This document shows positions 1-8,642 of a DNA stretch of 46,558 nt, in pieces (the stretch's first letter is position 1; the number at the start of each line of letters is the position of its first letter). A model generated the notes under the pieces. The model made no database searches and had not been told where the DNA came from. It worked only from the letters and a program-made list of their open reading frames with translations. Both the position numbers and the translations under genes were made by a program. The stretch lies in the IMG/VR virus record IMGVR_UViG_3300037116_000250, positions 1 through 46,558 of that record; one strand, 5' to 3'. The stretch comes from a virus.

Positions 1-835
1 TTGCGAGCGTCTGCGTTGCGGTTGCGGAATTGCTTCCGGCGTTCTGGCACGCGACACCCAGGAACGAGTTCGCGCTCGCCGCCTGCGGCGCAGCGCTGTA
101 CGGAAAAGTCGTCGTTGCGGTAACGGTGCCTGAAATCGGCAGCGCGGTGCCACCGGCAACCCCCTGCACCGACACTACTCCACCCGACGGCGTGCCAGCC
201 GTTCCGGGTCCGGCGATGATCGCACGATTCGATGCGTCCTGCGCGAGCGCAACGCCGGTCGATCCTGCGGCGGTGCTCGTACACGTTGCCGCGGTGCAAG
301 GCACAGGCGTGTTGACGCTGAGCGCCCCTTGATCGCTCGCCAGCGTCACGGGAACCGACGCGGCTTTCACTGCCTGGCCGAGCGGCGACACGATCGCAAC
401 CGGCACGGGCGATGAGCCCGGGTTCGTAACCGTCACGGCTGACGAACCGCCGCTGGTGCTCGTTGGCACCGACGTTGAGCAGTTGTACGTTGCGGTTTCG
501 GTGCCGCCGGAAATCGCGGTGACGTTGATGCGGAAGTTCGTCGGGCTCGCATTGCCGATCGGTCCGCTCGACGTTCCGTTCGCCGTGAGCGAGCCGGTCA
601 CACTCGTTGCGGTGTTCCAGGTCGTTCCGCCGTCGCTCGAAGTCTGCGGAACAATGGTCAGTCCGGTGCCCGTACCCGAGAGCACGACCGCTGCGGCCGA
701 TGAGCCCGCGCACGAAATGCCCGGCGATGCGCCGGTCGCCGTGAACGTATAGACGTTGGTCGCTGCGCTGCGCGCAACGAGCGGCGCCCCCACGACGCCC
801 AGGGCCAAAAGGAATGCTGCGATGCGGCGAATCAT
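1..835 (-). CDS. Secreted or virion surface protein, N-terminal part (gene continues at 46440-46558)
   Basis: The frame starts at an ATG (833-835) whose ATGA overlaps the stop of the 133-aa gene behind it, and it is open to the window edge (278 complete codons). The first ~24 residues look like a Sec signal peptide: MIRR, a Leu/Ala/Val core, then an Ala-rich cleavage zone. The rest is rich in Ser, Thr, Gly and Ala, with the beta-strand-like composition of fibre or adhesin proteins. No named domain was recognised. Joined to 46440-46558 the frame continues in phase to give 317 aa. Its place between capsid and tail genes suggests a virion component, while the signal-like N-terminus raises export as an alternative. 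Confidence 0.8.
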   Translation of the reverse strand, partial: MIRRIAAFLLALGVVGAPLVARSAATNVYTFTATGASPGISCAGSSAAAVVLSGTGTGLTIVPQTSSDGGTTWNTATSVTGSLTANGTSSGPIGNASPTNFRINVTAISGGTETATYNCSTSVPTSTSGGSSAVTVTNPGSSPVPVAIVSPLGQAVKAASVPVTLASDQGALSVNTPVPCTAATCTSTAAGSTGVALAQDASNRAIIAGPGTAGTPSGGVVSVQGVAGGTALPISGTVTATTTFPYSAAPQAASANSFLGVACQNAGSNSATATQTLA

Positions 836-1233
836 GGCGTTGCGTTCACCAGTACGGAAACCGTTCCCGTTTGCCCGATTCCCGTTGCGACGGCGCGCAC
901 CGCCAGCAGCGCTGAACCGTACTCCATCGACTGGTTCGTCGCAGTGAGCGGGTTCTGCACGGTGCCGGTGTCCGCGTCGGTCGACGGTGACGGAAGCTGG
1001 AACCAGTTCGCTGCCGTACCGGCTGCCGTCGCAGCATCGAGCGTTCCGTACAGCGTGACCGAATAGTTGGTGAACACACCGGCGAGTGCGAACGTCCAGG
1101 TCTTCCAGAACTTGCCCTCTTGGCACTGCGGACCTGAGTCCGCGCTCGCCGCCGAAGTCGTGAGGATGACCTTCGGACCGGAACTGCCGATCCGCAACAG
1201 ACCGGCTTCTGCTCCGTGCATCCCCTTCGCCAT
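832..1233 (-). CDS. Hypothetical virion protein (133 aa)
   Basis: A 133-aa protein beginning MAKGMHGAEAG, with an upstream GGAGTAACCG that serves as ribosome binding site. It has no transmembrane segment and a beta-rich, Gly/Thr/Ala composition. It sits two genes downstream of the major capsid protein and overlaps the next gene by ATGA, so it is almost certainly expressed with the head genes. Role not recognised; a head decoration or head-tail joining protein would fit position and size, but nothing in the sequence decides this. Confidence 0.75.
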   Translation of the reverse strand: MAKGMHGAEAGLLRIGSSGPKVILTTSAASADSGPQCQEGKFWKTWTFALAGVFTNYSVTLYGTLDAATAAGTAANWFQLPSPSTDADTGTVQNPLTATNQSMEYGSALLAVRAVATGIGQTGTVSVLVNATP

Positions 1234-1274
1234 CGGTTACTCCTTCGGTGTGCTTCCCATCGTCGCTGTGTGCG

Positions 1275-1868
1275 CTACGGGATGTCGGTCGCTGCGTTGA
1301 ATCCGGTGAGCACCGGCTTGTTATAGGTCGGATCGTAGTACTTCACCAGCAGTGCGACGTAGAGCCGCCCGGCCGCCGCGCCGTTGGTCACCGTGCGCAG
1401 CGTGATCTCCGCACCGCCGGGGCCCCAGAGCGCGTCCCACGCTTTGCCCGGCGTGTTCGCCGGATAGCCCGATCCCGCAGCCGCGTTGGGCGTGAGCACG
1501 GTCGCTGTGTCGGCCGTCATCGTCAGCACTTGGTCGGCGAGAAACAACGACTGTCCGGCCGATGCGTACGCGGGCGGATACGCCGGTTGTCCCGCATAAT
1601 CGGTGTCGGGCGTTGGCAGCGTGCCGGTTTCGGCCGCCGTCCCCGCGACGATGTTGATCGAGCACGTTCCAGCAACGCCCGGTGCTGAGCCGAACCCAGC
1701 GATGACACGATAAATCTTCACCGCCGTCGGTAGGAAGATGCGTTCTTGGACGACGGAGTTCGCTTGGTTCGCGGTCAGGCTGATCGGTGAGAATTGCAGC
1801 GTCTCCAGCGAATCGAACGGAAACGCCGTCTGCATCGAGCCGTGATCTTTTGCACGTGTATCACCCAC
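1275..1868 (-). CDS. Hypothetical virion protein (197 aa)
   Basis: GTG start at 1866-1868 with GGGAG about nine bases upstream, three bases after the capsid gene's stop codon. The product is 197 aa, beta-rich and aromatic-rich near the end (LLVKYYDPTYN), without signal peptide or membrane segment. Its central stretch is Ala/Thr/Pro-rich with several PANT/YPPAY-like turns. Position directly after the major capsid gene suggests a head decoration or minor structural protein. The family was not recognised. Confidence 0.72.
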   Translation of the reverse strand: MGDTRAKDHGSMQTAFPFDSLETLQFSPISLTANQANSVVQERIFLPTAVKIYRVIAGFGSAPGVAGTCSINIVAGTAAETGTLPTPDTDYAGQPAYPPAYASAGQSLFLADQVLTMTADTATVLTPNAAAGSGYPANTPGKAWDALWGPGGAEITLRTVTNGAAAGRLYVALLVKYYDPTYNKPVLTGFNAATDIP

Positions 1869-1871
1869 GGA

Positions 1872-2810
1872 TCACGCTCCCGACGAGCCGTAGAACCCGC
1901 GCGGATCTTCCCAGCCGGTCGAGAGCCGGAAGCTCGCGCGCTGGCTCTGATTGCCGGTTTCGGGATCTTCCCACGTCCGTACGCGGTCGCGCCAGTGGAA
2001 CGGAGCGACGAGCGAATGCGTGTCGGCTTCCTCCTCGCCTTTGCCGGCGACGAGGTACCAGGAGTTCGGCAGCGTGAGGTACCGCGGCGACATCAACCCG
2101 GTTGCGTCTTTGACGACGTTCGGGCGATTTTCGCTCGAGTACGGATAGAGGTCGGCGTGCAGCACGGTCTGACCGATGCCGATGATGTTCGGATGCACGA
2201 TCAGCTTGCGCGGCGTCTTCCACATCGGCAGGCCGCGGTCGTCGGGCAACAGTTGGAACGCGGTCAGCGCGTTCTGAAAGCTCTCGGGCGTGAGGCTCGT
2301 GATTCCGCCGTAGTTCGAGTACGTTTGCCCCGGCAGACCTTCTAGTGGATGCACCGATGACGCGAGCGGCTGACCGTCGGGGCCGAGCACCGGCTGCGCT
2401 GAACCCACGCCGTTGAAAGCGAGGTTGAACACCGCCCAAATGATGATCTCTTTGGAGATCGTGCCTGAGTACGCGAGCATCTCGGGCAGCCGGCGGAACA
2501 TGCGCTCGGGATCTTCGAGACGGCCTTCCTCAGTGATTTTGTACGCGAGGCTGAACGTCGCGAAGGTGAACGTCGTGGGCGTTCCCTCGGCCGCCATATC
2601 GTAGGCGGGCGGCTGACCTTCGGGTTTGAGCGCGTAGAGCCCAAGACCGATGACCGGCATCGTCGTCGCAAAACTGCGCGACGGGTCCCAGCTCGGTGTG
2701 TTGAAGACTTCCTCGAACATTTGAGGCGCCTTCATGTACGTCTTCCAATAAATCTTCTGGAGACGCATTCCTTGCTGGTTGACTGTGGTGTTGGTTGAGC
2801 CGATCGCCAT
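1872..2810 (-). CDS. Major capsid protein
   Basis: A 312-aa protein, ATG start with GGGAG upstream. It begins MAIGSTNTTVNQQG and has a helical stretch (residues ~18-35, IYWKTYMKAPQMFEEVF), a PVIGLGLYALKPEG segment near 52-65, and a helical region near 90-125 with an acidic RLEDPER run. In the middle are WKTPRKLIVHPNIIG and later an acidic loop (KGEEEADTHS). This pattern of a long spine helix, beta-rich periphery and a LIVHP-type segment resembles Mu gpT/HK97-fold coat proteins. It is preceded by the 421-aa structural gene and the scaffold-like gene and followed by small virion genes, the usual neighbourhood of a coat gene. The family call is inference from sequence feel and context. Confidence 0.7.
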   Translation of the reverse strand: MAIGSTNTTVNQQGMRLQKIYWKTYMKAPQMFEEVFNTPSWDPSRSFATTMPVIGLGLYALKPEGQPPAYDMAAEGTPTTFTFATFSLAYKITEEGRLEDPERMFRRLPEMLAYSGTISKEIIIWAVFNLAFNGVGSAQPVLGPDGQPLASSVHPLEGLPGQTYSNYGGITSLTPESFQNALTAFQLLPDDRGLPMWKTPRKLIVHPNIIGIGQTVLHADLYPYSSENRPNVVKDATGLMSPRYLTLPNSWYLVAGKGEEEADTHSLVAPFHWRDRVRTWEDPETGNQSQRASFRLSTGWEDPRGFYGSSGA

Positions 2811-2822
2811 TGCCGTTCTCCC

Positions 2823-4088
2823 TTAGCTCAGTGCGACCGCGGGCAACAAGAATCGAATCACCACGCGTTTGCCGGTGTCGCCGGGACCACCGCGCCCTGG
2901 GCCATCGACCGAGCCGACGATGTTCGCGACTTTGTTTGCTTGGCTGGCGTCGGCGACGAACAGCCCTGACGCCGGATCGATGAGCAGTCCGACTTGCTGC
3001 GCGAAGACGTAGCCCGGGTCCCACGGCTGTACGAACGAAATCTCGAAATCCATCGAGCGCGCCGCGATGACGTGCGCGTTCTTGGCCTCTTGACCGATGC
3101 CGCCGGGGTAGACCTCGGTCACACCGTAGCGCGACTGGTTCCAAACCGGACGACCGAACGGTGTGAGGCCGCCCGGCTGTGCACCACCGACCGGACCGCC
3201 GTAGACGGCGTTGTAGTCGTTGTCGGCGAGGCCTAGAATCGCCGGAAGACCGTTGATTCCGACCGCCGGTTGGTTTGTTACCGCGCGCTGCACACCGGCC
3301 GATACGAGGCCTGTCGTGGGTTCCGTCCAGTTCGTACCGATTGCGATCGGTGTTGCGTTCTGTTTGACTTCCTGACCCGAGGCGAGCGCACCGTAGACGT
3401 TGTAGCCGGTCGCATCGCCCGACTGCGCCGGGCTCGTGACCGTTGCGAGTTGGCCCGCCGTGAGCACGACCGTTTGCTCGGGTGACGCGACGGTTTCGCC
3501 GTTCTCGTTGACGTACGTAACAGTGTAGTACTCGGTGCGCGCGGCCGGTCCGCCCGTTCCACCGCCCGCGACGGCTGGAATCGTCGGTGCAGCGAGGCCC
3601 GTTGCGTTGGTCGTCGGCGGCGCCGCTCCGGCAGCGGAGTACGCGGTGAGCGCAATCGCCGTGCCGATGGCGGTCGTCGCACCCTGCAAGTGATACGTGC
3701 CGAGCACGGTGCCGACGTAGAGCCGGTAGCCGATGGCGTCTTCGTTGATCGGCGGCGATGCGACGTTGATCGTCGAGGTCGCGCCGGTCGTGGTAACTTC
3801 GGTAACCGGGCCGGGCGTCGTCTCGCCGTTGGCGTTGAGGTAGGTCGTCGTGACGAAGTACGTTCCCGCAGCGATGCCGCCGCCGGTCGTAATCGCCGAC
3901 GCATCGACGGCGGCCGGCGTGGCGAGCAGCGTTCCGTTGGAAACCGGAGCACCGCCCGATGGACCGATGACCAAAAAGTCCGCTTCGAGAAACACGGCGA
4001 GCGGGCCGGGCGGAATCGAAATCCGATTCGGCTCTTTTTGTGTGCCGCTCGTGTGGAACGTCGGCTTTTGGTACGGAACGGTCGGCAT
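2823..4088 (-). CDS. Structural protein with two fibronectin-III/Ig-like repeats
   Basis: 421 aa, ATG start with a clear GGAG eight bases upstream. Residues ~70-160 and ~190-262 are two related modules with the pattern AGTYFVTTTYLNANGET / RTEYYTVTYVNENGET followed by TGYxxYxG, typical of FN3/Ig-like phage surface domains. The second module ends SGQEVKQNATPIAIGTNWTE, which recurs almost unchanged in the tail protein at 43882-46422. The N-terminus (MPTVPYQKPTFHTSG) and the region after residue ~290 lack the repeats and probably anchor it in the particle. It lies just before the coat gene in transcription order, so a capsid-surface or head-fibre role fits. Confidence 0.72.
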   Translation of the reverse strand: MPTVPYQKPTFHTSGTQKEPNRISIPPGPLAVFLEADFLVIGPSGGAPVSNGTLLATPAAVDASAITTGGGIAAGTYFVTTTYLNANGETTPGPVTEVTTTGATSTINVASPPINEDAIGYRLYVGTVLGTYHLQGATTAIGTAIALTAYSAAGAAPPTTNATGLAAPTIPAVAGGGTGGPAARTEYYTVTYVNENGETVASPEQTVVLTAGQLATVTSPAQSGDATGYNVYGALASGQEVKQNATPIAIGTNWTEPTTGLVSAGVQRAVTNQPAVGINGLPAILGLADNDYNAVYGGPVGGAQPGGLTPFGRPVWNQSRYGVTEVYPGGIGQEAKNAHVIAARSMDFEISFVQPWDPGYVFAQQVGLLIDPASGLFVADASQANKVANIVGSVDGPGRGGPGDTGKRVVIRFLLPAVALS

Positions 4089-4097
4089 GTGCTGCTC

Positions 4098-4697
4098 CTA
4101 ACCTACGTCGATCTGCATGGACGCGACCGCACTGCCGCGCAGTTCGCGATAGTCCCCACCACCCAGCGCCTCGGACTGGAAGTTCGCGAACGCTTCCTGG
4201 TGCTGCGAGAGCCGCACCGTGCTCGCGAGCGCAGGCATCTCGTAGTGCTCATGGTACGAGCGCTGCGGGATGCGCACGAGCGCAAGGCCGTGCCAGAGCA
4301 CGAGTTTGTTTGGACCGCGCTCGGTCATGATGTCTTCGGTTGCGATCGGCGCGTCGTTGTCGGGCTTGAGCTCGTCGATATAGACGGCTTCGTAGACACC
4401 TGCGCGCAGCTTGCCGCGAATCGCGGGGTCCGAGTGCTTGACCCAGCCGTAGTGCGCGCCGGGATCTGGCGTGAGTAAGAGGCGTTCGGGCCGGTCGACG
4501 TACGGGTTCCCTTGAAACGGGACGACTTTCATCCCCGCATACTTCGCGAGCGGCTGCTGCTTACCGAACGGGAAGAACACCGTCGGTCCTTTCGCCGCCG
4601 CTTGGCGCGCGCGCATCGCGTCGATCGCCGCGCGCTGCTCCGCCGCTGCGTGCGCAGCGGTCGGTGATACGTCGGGGGAGTCGAATACGTTGCTCAT
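4098..4697 (-). CDS. Hypothetical protein of the head cluster (199 aa)
   Basis: A 199-aa soluble protein with an Ala-rich helical N-terminus (residues ~12-35) and a mixed alpha/beta remainder containing YAGMKVVPFQGNPYVDRP and EDIMTERGPNKLVLWHG. No membrane segment and no recognised family. Seven bases separate it from the scaffold-like gene upstream, and it is followed by the repeat-bearing structural gene, so it is part of the head morphogenesis cluster. Confidence 0.72.
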   Translation of the reverse strand: MSNVFDSPDVSPTAAHAAAEQRAAIDAMRARQAAAKGPTVFFPFGKQQPLAKYAGMKVVPFQGNPYVDRPERLLLTPDPGAHYGWVKHSDPAIRGKLRAGVYEAVYIDELKPDNDAPIATEDIMTERGPNKLVLWHGLALVRIPQRSYHEHYEMPALASTVRLSQHQEAFANFQSEALGGGDYRELRGSAVASMQIDVG

Positions 4698-4704
4698 CGC
4701 CGTC

Positions 4705-5676
4705 CTATCGGTGCTCGAACGTCATGCCGTTTTCGGTCGAATTGCGCAGCACGATTCCTCGCGCGGCGGCCATCTTCTCGAACTCGGCGTCATCTTTGGC
4801 TTCATCCGTGAGCACGGGCGCTGTGGGACCGGGGCCCCCACTTGCCAAGGAGCCATACGGAGGCGGTGCGGCCGGTGCTTGCGGCGTGATCCGTCCGTCG
4901 GCGACGGCTTTTCCGTAGGCCTGTTCGTACGAATCGGCGAGCACGGTCTTCCAACCGGCTTCGAGCGCGGCGTATAATTGGCCCGACTGCGCGAGTTGCG
5001 CGAGCACCTGCGGCGGCGTCTGCGCAACGAAGGCGGCGAACCGGCCTTCGAGCTTGGCGAACAGCGCGCCCGACGGCCCCGCGCGCTTGCTGTTCTTGAA
5101 CGATTCGATCGCGTTCTGCGCGGTGAGCGAGAGCGCAGGACCGGCAGCGGCTTCGAACTGCGAGCGCATCGAGGCCTGTGCCAGCGTTGCCGAGGCCGTC
5201 ATCATCTCGCCCATCGCGCCTTCGAGGTCGCCGGCCGCGAGCTTTGCGCGGGCCGGGGCCATGAGCCGGTCACGCTCGGCGGCGACTGCTACGGGGTCGG
5301 GTCCGGCGGGCGGGGTGACCGAAGGCGGCGCACCGGCTCCGCCGCCGGTGTTGAACAGCGCCTGCTGAATGCGGCCTTGGAGCGTGGGATCGCGCTGCAT
5401 CGCCTCGCCGATCCAGGCCAGCGGCTGCACTTGAGCGCGCGTGGCTTCGAGTTCGGACTTGACGCGGTTGAAGTCGTCGACCGCAACGAATCCCGGTGCG
5501 GTGACAACCGGCTGACCGGTCGCGGGGTCGATCGTTGGCGGCGCTCCGGCGGGCGGAACACCAGCCGCGGGTGCCGGTGGCGGCGTCCCTCCTTGCGGCT
5601 CGGTGGCGAACGGATCGCCCGGGGTTCCAAAGAGCCCGAAGGGATCGTCGCCAGGAGGAGTTCCCGGAGGGTACAT
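4705..5676 (-). CDS. Scaffold-like protein
   Basis: 323 aa. A Pro/Gly-rich disordered N-terminus (residues 1-60) leads into helical, charged segments (DDFNRVKSELEATRAQVQ near 65-82; ERDRLMAPARAKLAAGDLEG near 135-155) and ends in an acidic helix (LTDEAKDDAEFEKMAAARG) and a basic tail. High helix content, flexible ends and a position between portal and coat genes are what phage scaffolding proteins show. No protease motif is visible, so fusion to a maturation protease is unlikely. The assignment rests on composition and order. Confidence 0.55.
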   Translation of the reverse strand: MYPPGTPPGDDPFGLFGTPGDPFATEPQGGTPPPAPAAGVPPAGAPPTIDPATGQPVVTAPGFVAVDDFNRVKSELEATRAQVQPLAWIGEAMQRDPTLQGRIQQALFNTGGGAGAPPSVTPPAGPDPVAVAAERDRLMAPARAKLAAGDLEGAMGEMMTASATLAQASMRSQFEAAAGPALSLTAQNAIESFKNSKRAGPSGALFAKLEGRFAAFVAQTPPQVLAQLAQSGQLYAALEAGWKTVLADSYEQAYGKAVADGRITPQAPAAPPPYGSLASGGPGPTAPVLTDEAKDDAEFEKMAAARGIVLRNSTENGMTFEHR

Positions 5677-5719
5677 GGCCGCCCCCGTTCCCTAGGGCGA
5701 CCGGCGTTCCTCCTGCCGT

Positions 5720-6013
5720 CTAGCGAAAAAGTGCTTGCACCCAAGCCGGGGCTTCGGCGGCCTCGGTGCTTGCGTAGACCGCGGCGATCATCTTTTCGAG
5801 TTCGAGCAGATGCAAAACCAGGCCGTACCGTTCGGCCGGATCGAGCGCCGGATCGCGCAGTAATAGACTGCGGATTTCGATGACGCGCGGACGTACGATG
5901 CGCTCGAGAAAAATCTTGAAACCGGGGCTGTACGCAAGCTCAGCGACGAGCAGGTCTTCTTCCAAAGGCACGAACGGTCCGGCGCCTTCGACGTTCGGTG
6001 CGCGGTGCTGCAT
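5720..6013 (-). CDS. Small helical head-cluster protein (97 aa)
   Basis: The ATG at 6011-6013 overlaps the portal stop codon as TAATG. Longer frames starting upstream are Arg-rich shadow translation of the portal gene and were discarded. The product (MQHRAPNVEGAGPFVPLEED...) is mostly helical and Leu/Glu/Arg-rich, with ERIVRPRVIEIRSLLLRD and LHLLELEKMIAAVYAS. It is translationally coupled to the portal and precedes the scaffold-like gene, so a portal- or scaffold-associated role is plausible. Family unknown. Confidence 0.72.
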   Translation of the reverse strand: MQHRAPNVEGAGPFVPLEEDLLVAELAYSPGFKIFLERIVRPRVIEIRSLLLRDPALDPAERYGLVLHLLELEKMIAAVYASTEAAEAPAWVQALFR

Positions 6014-8001
6014 TACGCCGGGAAGCCGCCGGGCGGCGGTGCTCCGTGCGGTGCTCCCGGATGCTGCTGCGGATGACCCGGATGCTGGCCGCCGCCGATC
6101 TTTCCGCCCATCGTCGCGGGATCGATTCCGGCCTGCGCCATCATCGCCATCGCTTTTTTCTGCTGCTCGGCCTCGTCGCGCGTACCGATGAGCGCAAGGA
6201 TGTCCGCGCGGTTGTACTCCTCGAGCAGCATGCGCGTGACGGCCCAAATCTTCACTGGGTCTTGACCGATGATCGGATTCGCGATGAGGATCGAGTAGAG
6301 CGCCTGCATCTCTTGTGCGCGCGTCGATTTGTCGAGCGGGCCACCAGTGCCGGCGATCGTGTACGTGTAGTCGTCGGCGAGCACTTCTTTAGGGATCGAC
6401 AGCTTTTCTGGCTGGCCGCCTTGGCTGGTCGTCGATTCGGCAACGTCGGGGCCATATTGAATCTTGAGTTGGATGATCTGGTGCAGCGTGCGGGCGTCCG
6501 CATCGCGCACGTTCATCGCAACGAAGTTGTGCCGCACCGACGCACGCGCGATCGAGGCCTGGATGCCCTTCGCTGTCGGTCGGCCCGACGACGGCGCGCC
6601 GAGCATGGGTGCTGAATTGCCGGTGAACTCCTCGATTTCTTCGAGCAGCATCGCTTCTTCTTCGCGTCCGGCGAGCAGCGCGGCAACGTCGGGCAGCGGC
6701 ACGAACCCAACCGCGTCCTTCGAGGGCAGTTTCCAACGCGCATCGGGGCCCCACGCATTGTTCTTGGTGAGCAGCTTTGCGCCGTCGAGTTCGTACATCG
6801 GCGGAAGCGTGCGCTGGTCGAGAAAGTCGTTGCGCCGGTTCTTGTTCGCCGCCGCTTCGACGACGTTCGGTGCGATGCGCTCGATGAGACTCAGACCATA
6901 GAAGCGGTTGATGCGCGCGAGCGGGGTCTTGACCGAGAACGGGCGCTGTCCGTGCCAGTACTGGTAGCGCTGGTAGCCCAGGCACGTCTGTGATTGCGGA
7001 TGCAGCCAGAATACATACTCATCGCCGCCGAAGAACTGGCGCGAATGCAGGCGGATGATTTCGAGCGGACCGATGTGCTGCTGGAGCTCGGGCTGCGCAA
7101 TCGCGCCTTCCTCGCTGCCGATCTGAATTTGGCCCGCGATCGTGTAGGTCGAGTACCCCTGACGCGCGAGCTTGAGTTCGGACTCCCCGTTCGCGACGTA
7201 CGAGATCGCGTACTCAACGGCGCTGCCTTCGAGCGGGCCGTCGGGGTTGCCGACGCCTTTGACCATCGCGCGCAACTCGGTTGAATCCATGTACGCGCGG
7301 CGCCACACAGCAGCGGCCTTGTCGATGTCGGTCTGCCAGGCCGGAATGACACCGAAGTCGCGCAGCTCGACCGTCGAGAGATCGGCGTCGTCGTAAATCG
7401 GCAGCACGGCATCTTCAGTCGTCGTGCGCACGATCGGCTTACCGGTCGACGGATCGAGAATCTCGATGCCGGTTTCAGGGTCTTTGAGCCGCTCGACGAT
7501 TGCGACGCGGTGCTTTGCCATCTCGCGCCGGTAGAGAATCTCGGTGATTCCGTTGCCGTCGCGCAGTGCGGCGAACAGGCTCTCGACGTGCTGCATGAGC
7601 CACGATTTGCCGCGCCGTGGGCGCGTGAGCTCAGCGTTGAGGTACTGCTCTACGTCGTGTTGGTTGTTAGCGGCCTGGGGCGTGTTGCCGTTGACGACGT
7701 AGAAGCGTTGAATCGCGTAGACCGCGAGCACGATGTTCGCGAGCATCGTGTCGAGTTGGGTCGGAATCGTGAGCGGAACGATATTCGACGCGTTCTTCCA
7801 CGGCCAGTTGCGCGGCGCGCGGCGCATTTCGTAGAAGTTGTTCCACAGCGTGAGGTTGCGGTCGAGATCCTCGCGGTCCGAGATCGCCGCATCGTAGGTC
7901 GAATACAGCGCTGTGGACAGCGCGTTCCAAGAGACTCCGAGTTTTTCACGCTGGAGCGAGACGGACGATTTCGGCTGGTACGTTACGCTCGTCTCGCTCA
8001 C
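6013..8001 (-). CDS. Portal protein
   Basis: 662 aa, in the size range of podovirus-type portals. The N-terminus is helical with WNNFYEMRRAPRNWPWKNAS near 53-72, a typical portal wing motif. The core has VIPAWQTDIDKAA and RFYGLSLIERIAPNVVEAA, the latter like the portal stem/clip helix region. A long acidic helix (EEEAMLLEEIEEFTG, ~448-462) follows, then a Gly/His/Pro-rich C-terminal tail (QHPGHPQQHPGAPHG). It lies downstream of the terminase and upstream of scaffold and coat genes. Function: the 12-mer ring at the capsid vertex through which DNA is packaged and ejected. Confidence 0.87.
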   Translation of the reverse strand: MSETSVTYQPKSSVSLQREKLGVSWNALSTALYSTYDAAISDREDLDRNLTLWNNFYEMRRAPRNWPWKNASNIVPLTIPTQLDTMLANIVLAVYAIQRFYVVNGNTPQAANNQHDVEQYLNAELTRPRRGKSWLMQHVESLFAALRDGNGITEILYRREMAKHRVAIVERLKDPETGIEILDPSTGKPIVRTTTEDAVLPIYDDADLSTVELRDFGVIPAWQTDIDKAAAVWRRAYMDSTELRAMVKGVGNPDGPLEGSAVEYAISYVANGESELKLARQGYSTYTIAGQIQIGSEEGAIAQPELQQHIGPLEIIRLHSRQFFGGDEYVFWLHPQSQTCLGYQRYQYWHGQRPFSVKTPLARINRFYGLSLIERIAPNVVEAAANKNRRNDFLDQRTLPPMYELDGAKLLTKNNAWGPDARWKLPSKDAVGFVPLPDVAALLAGREEEAMLLEEIEEFTGNSAPMLGAPSSGRPTAKGIQASIARASVRHNFVAMNVRDADARTLHQIIQLKIQYGPDVAESTTSQGGQPEKLSIPKEVLADDYTYTIAGTGGPLDKSTRAQEMQALYSILIANPIIGQDPVKIWAVTRMLLEEYNRADILALIGTRDEAEQQKKAMAMMAQAGIDPATMGGKIGGGQHPGHPQQHPGAPHGAPPPGGFPA

Positions 8002-8004
8002 GAG

Positions 8005-8169
8005 CTACTTCTTCTTGGCGCCCTTTTTCTTGGTCATCTTCTTGCCGCCGCCGAACGGCATCGCTTTCTTGCTGGGGCCTTTGTCCATCATTTCTTCCTT
8101 GACGGCGGGCATCTTTTTGCCGCCGGCCTTTTTCAGTTCGGCTTCCTCGGGCTTTTTCTTACGGGCCAT
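8005..8169 (-). CDS. Small lysine-rich protein (54 aa)
   Basis: The preferred start is ATG 8167-8169 with AAGGAG eleven bases upstream; an in-frame start at 8223 would add an unlikely 18-residue extension. The product is about one-third Lys, with blocks MARKKKPEE, GGKKM and MTKKKGAKKK. Such small highly basic proteins often bind DNA or RNA inside the particle. It lies immediately before the portal gene. No fold is recognised. Confidence 0.55.
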   Translation of the reverse strand: MARKKKPEEAELKKAGGKKMPAVKEEMMDKGPSKKAMPFGGGKKMTKKKGAKKK

Positions 8170-8212
8170 CGTCTTCGTTGCTCCTTGTACGGCAGTGTTG
8201 GTAGAACCGATC

Positions 8213-8246
8213 ACGCGCAGCAACGATCTTTGGCGCTGCTGCGCGT
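8213..8246 (-). other. Hairpin in operon gap
   Basis: In the 95-base gap between the 125-aa and the 54-aa genes there is a perfect 10-bp inverted repeat: ACGCGCAGCA at 8213-8222 and TGCTGCGCGT at 8237-8246, with a 14-base loop. There is no U-tract on the minus strand, so it is more likely an mRNA stabiliser or processing site than a full terminator. Confidence 0.5.
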
Positions 8247-8264
8247 GGCGGAGTTCATCTGCGT

Positions 8265-8642
8265 CTAACTCGACGCGGGCGGCGGAACGGTCACCGGCGG
8301 CGTCGCAGCCGGAGGCGTGACAGGCGTGCCCGCAGCATCGTCGGTTTGGAGCTGCGTGATTCCGCTCGTGATGAGCTGGTTGGCAGCGACGACTTCGTTG
8401 ACTTCGGTCGTCAGATCGGGCGGGACGTTGGTGCCCACCGCGGCAACGAGTTTGCCGATGACCGTGGTGTTGGCGGCGATCTGCGTTCCGAGCGCCCCGA
8501 CAGTGGTGTTGAGCGTTTGCAGCGCGGTGTCGAGCGCGGCTTGGTTGGACATGATTTTCTGTTGGCCTTTCGAGAGAAGTGAGAAACCCGCGACTGCGGT
8601 AAGAAGTACGACGATCGTACAGACAACGAGAACCACGGTCAC
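8265..8642 (-). CDS. Membrane-anchored coiled-coil protein (125 aa)
   Basis: GTG start overlapping the previous stop as GTGA. Residues 2-23 (VVLVVCTIVVLLTAVAGFSLL) form one transmembrane helix, followed by a heptad-like helical region (~30-95) rich in Ala/Thr/Leu/Val, then a Pro/Thr tail (VTPPAATPPVTVPPP). An N-terminal anchor plus a coiled coil is the architecture of inner-membrane spanins. With the lipoprotein at 16033-16551 it could form a two-component spanin, but similar proteins of unknown role are common in phages. Confidence 0.65.
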   Translation of the reverse strand: MTVVLVVCTIVVLLTAVAGFSLLSKGQQKIMSNQAALDTALQTLNTTVGALGTQIAANTTVIGKLVAAVGTNVPPDLTTEVNEVVAANQLITSGITQLQTDDAAGTPVTPPAATPPVTVPPPASS

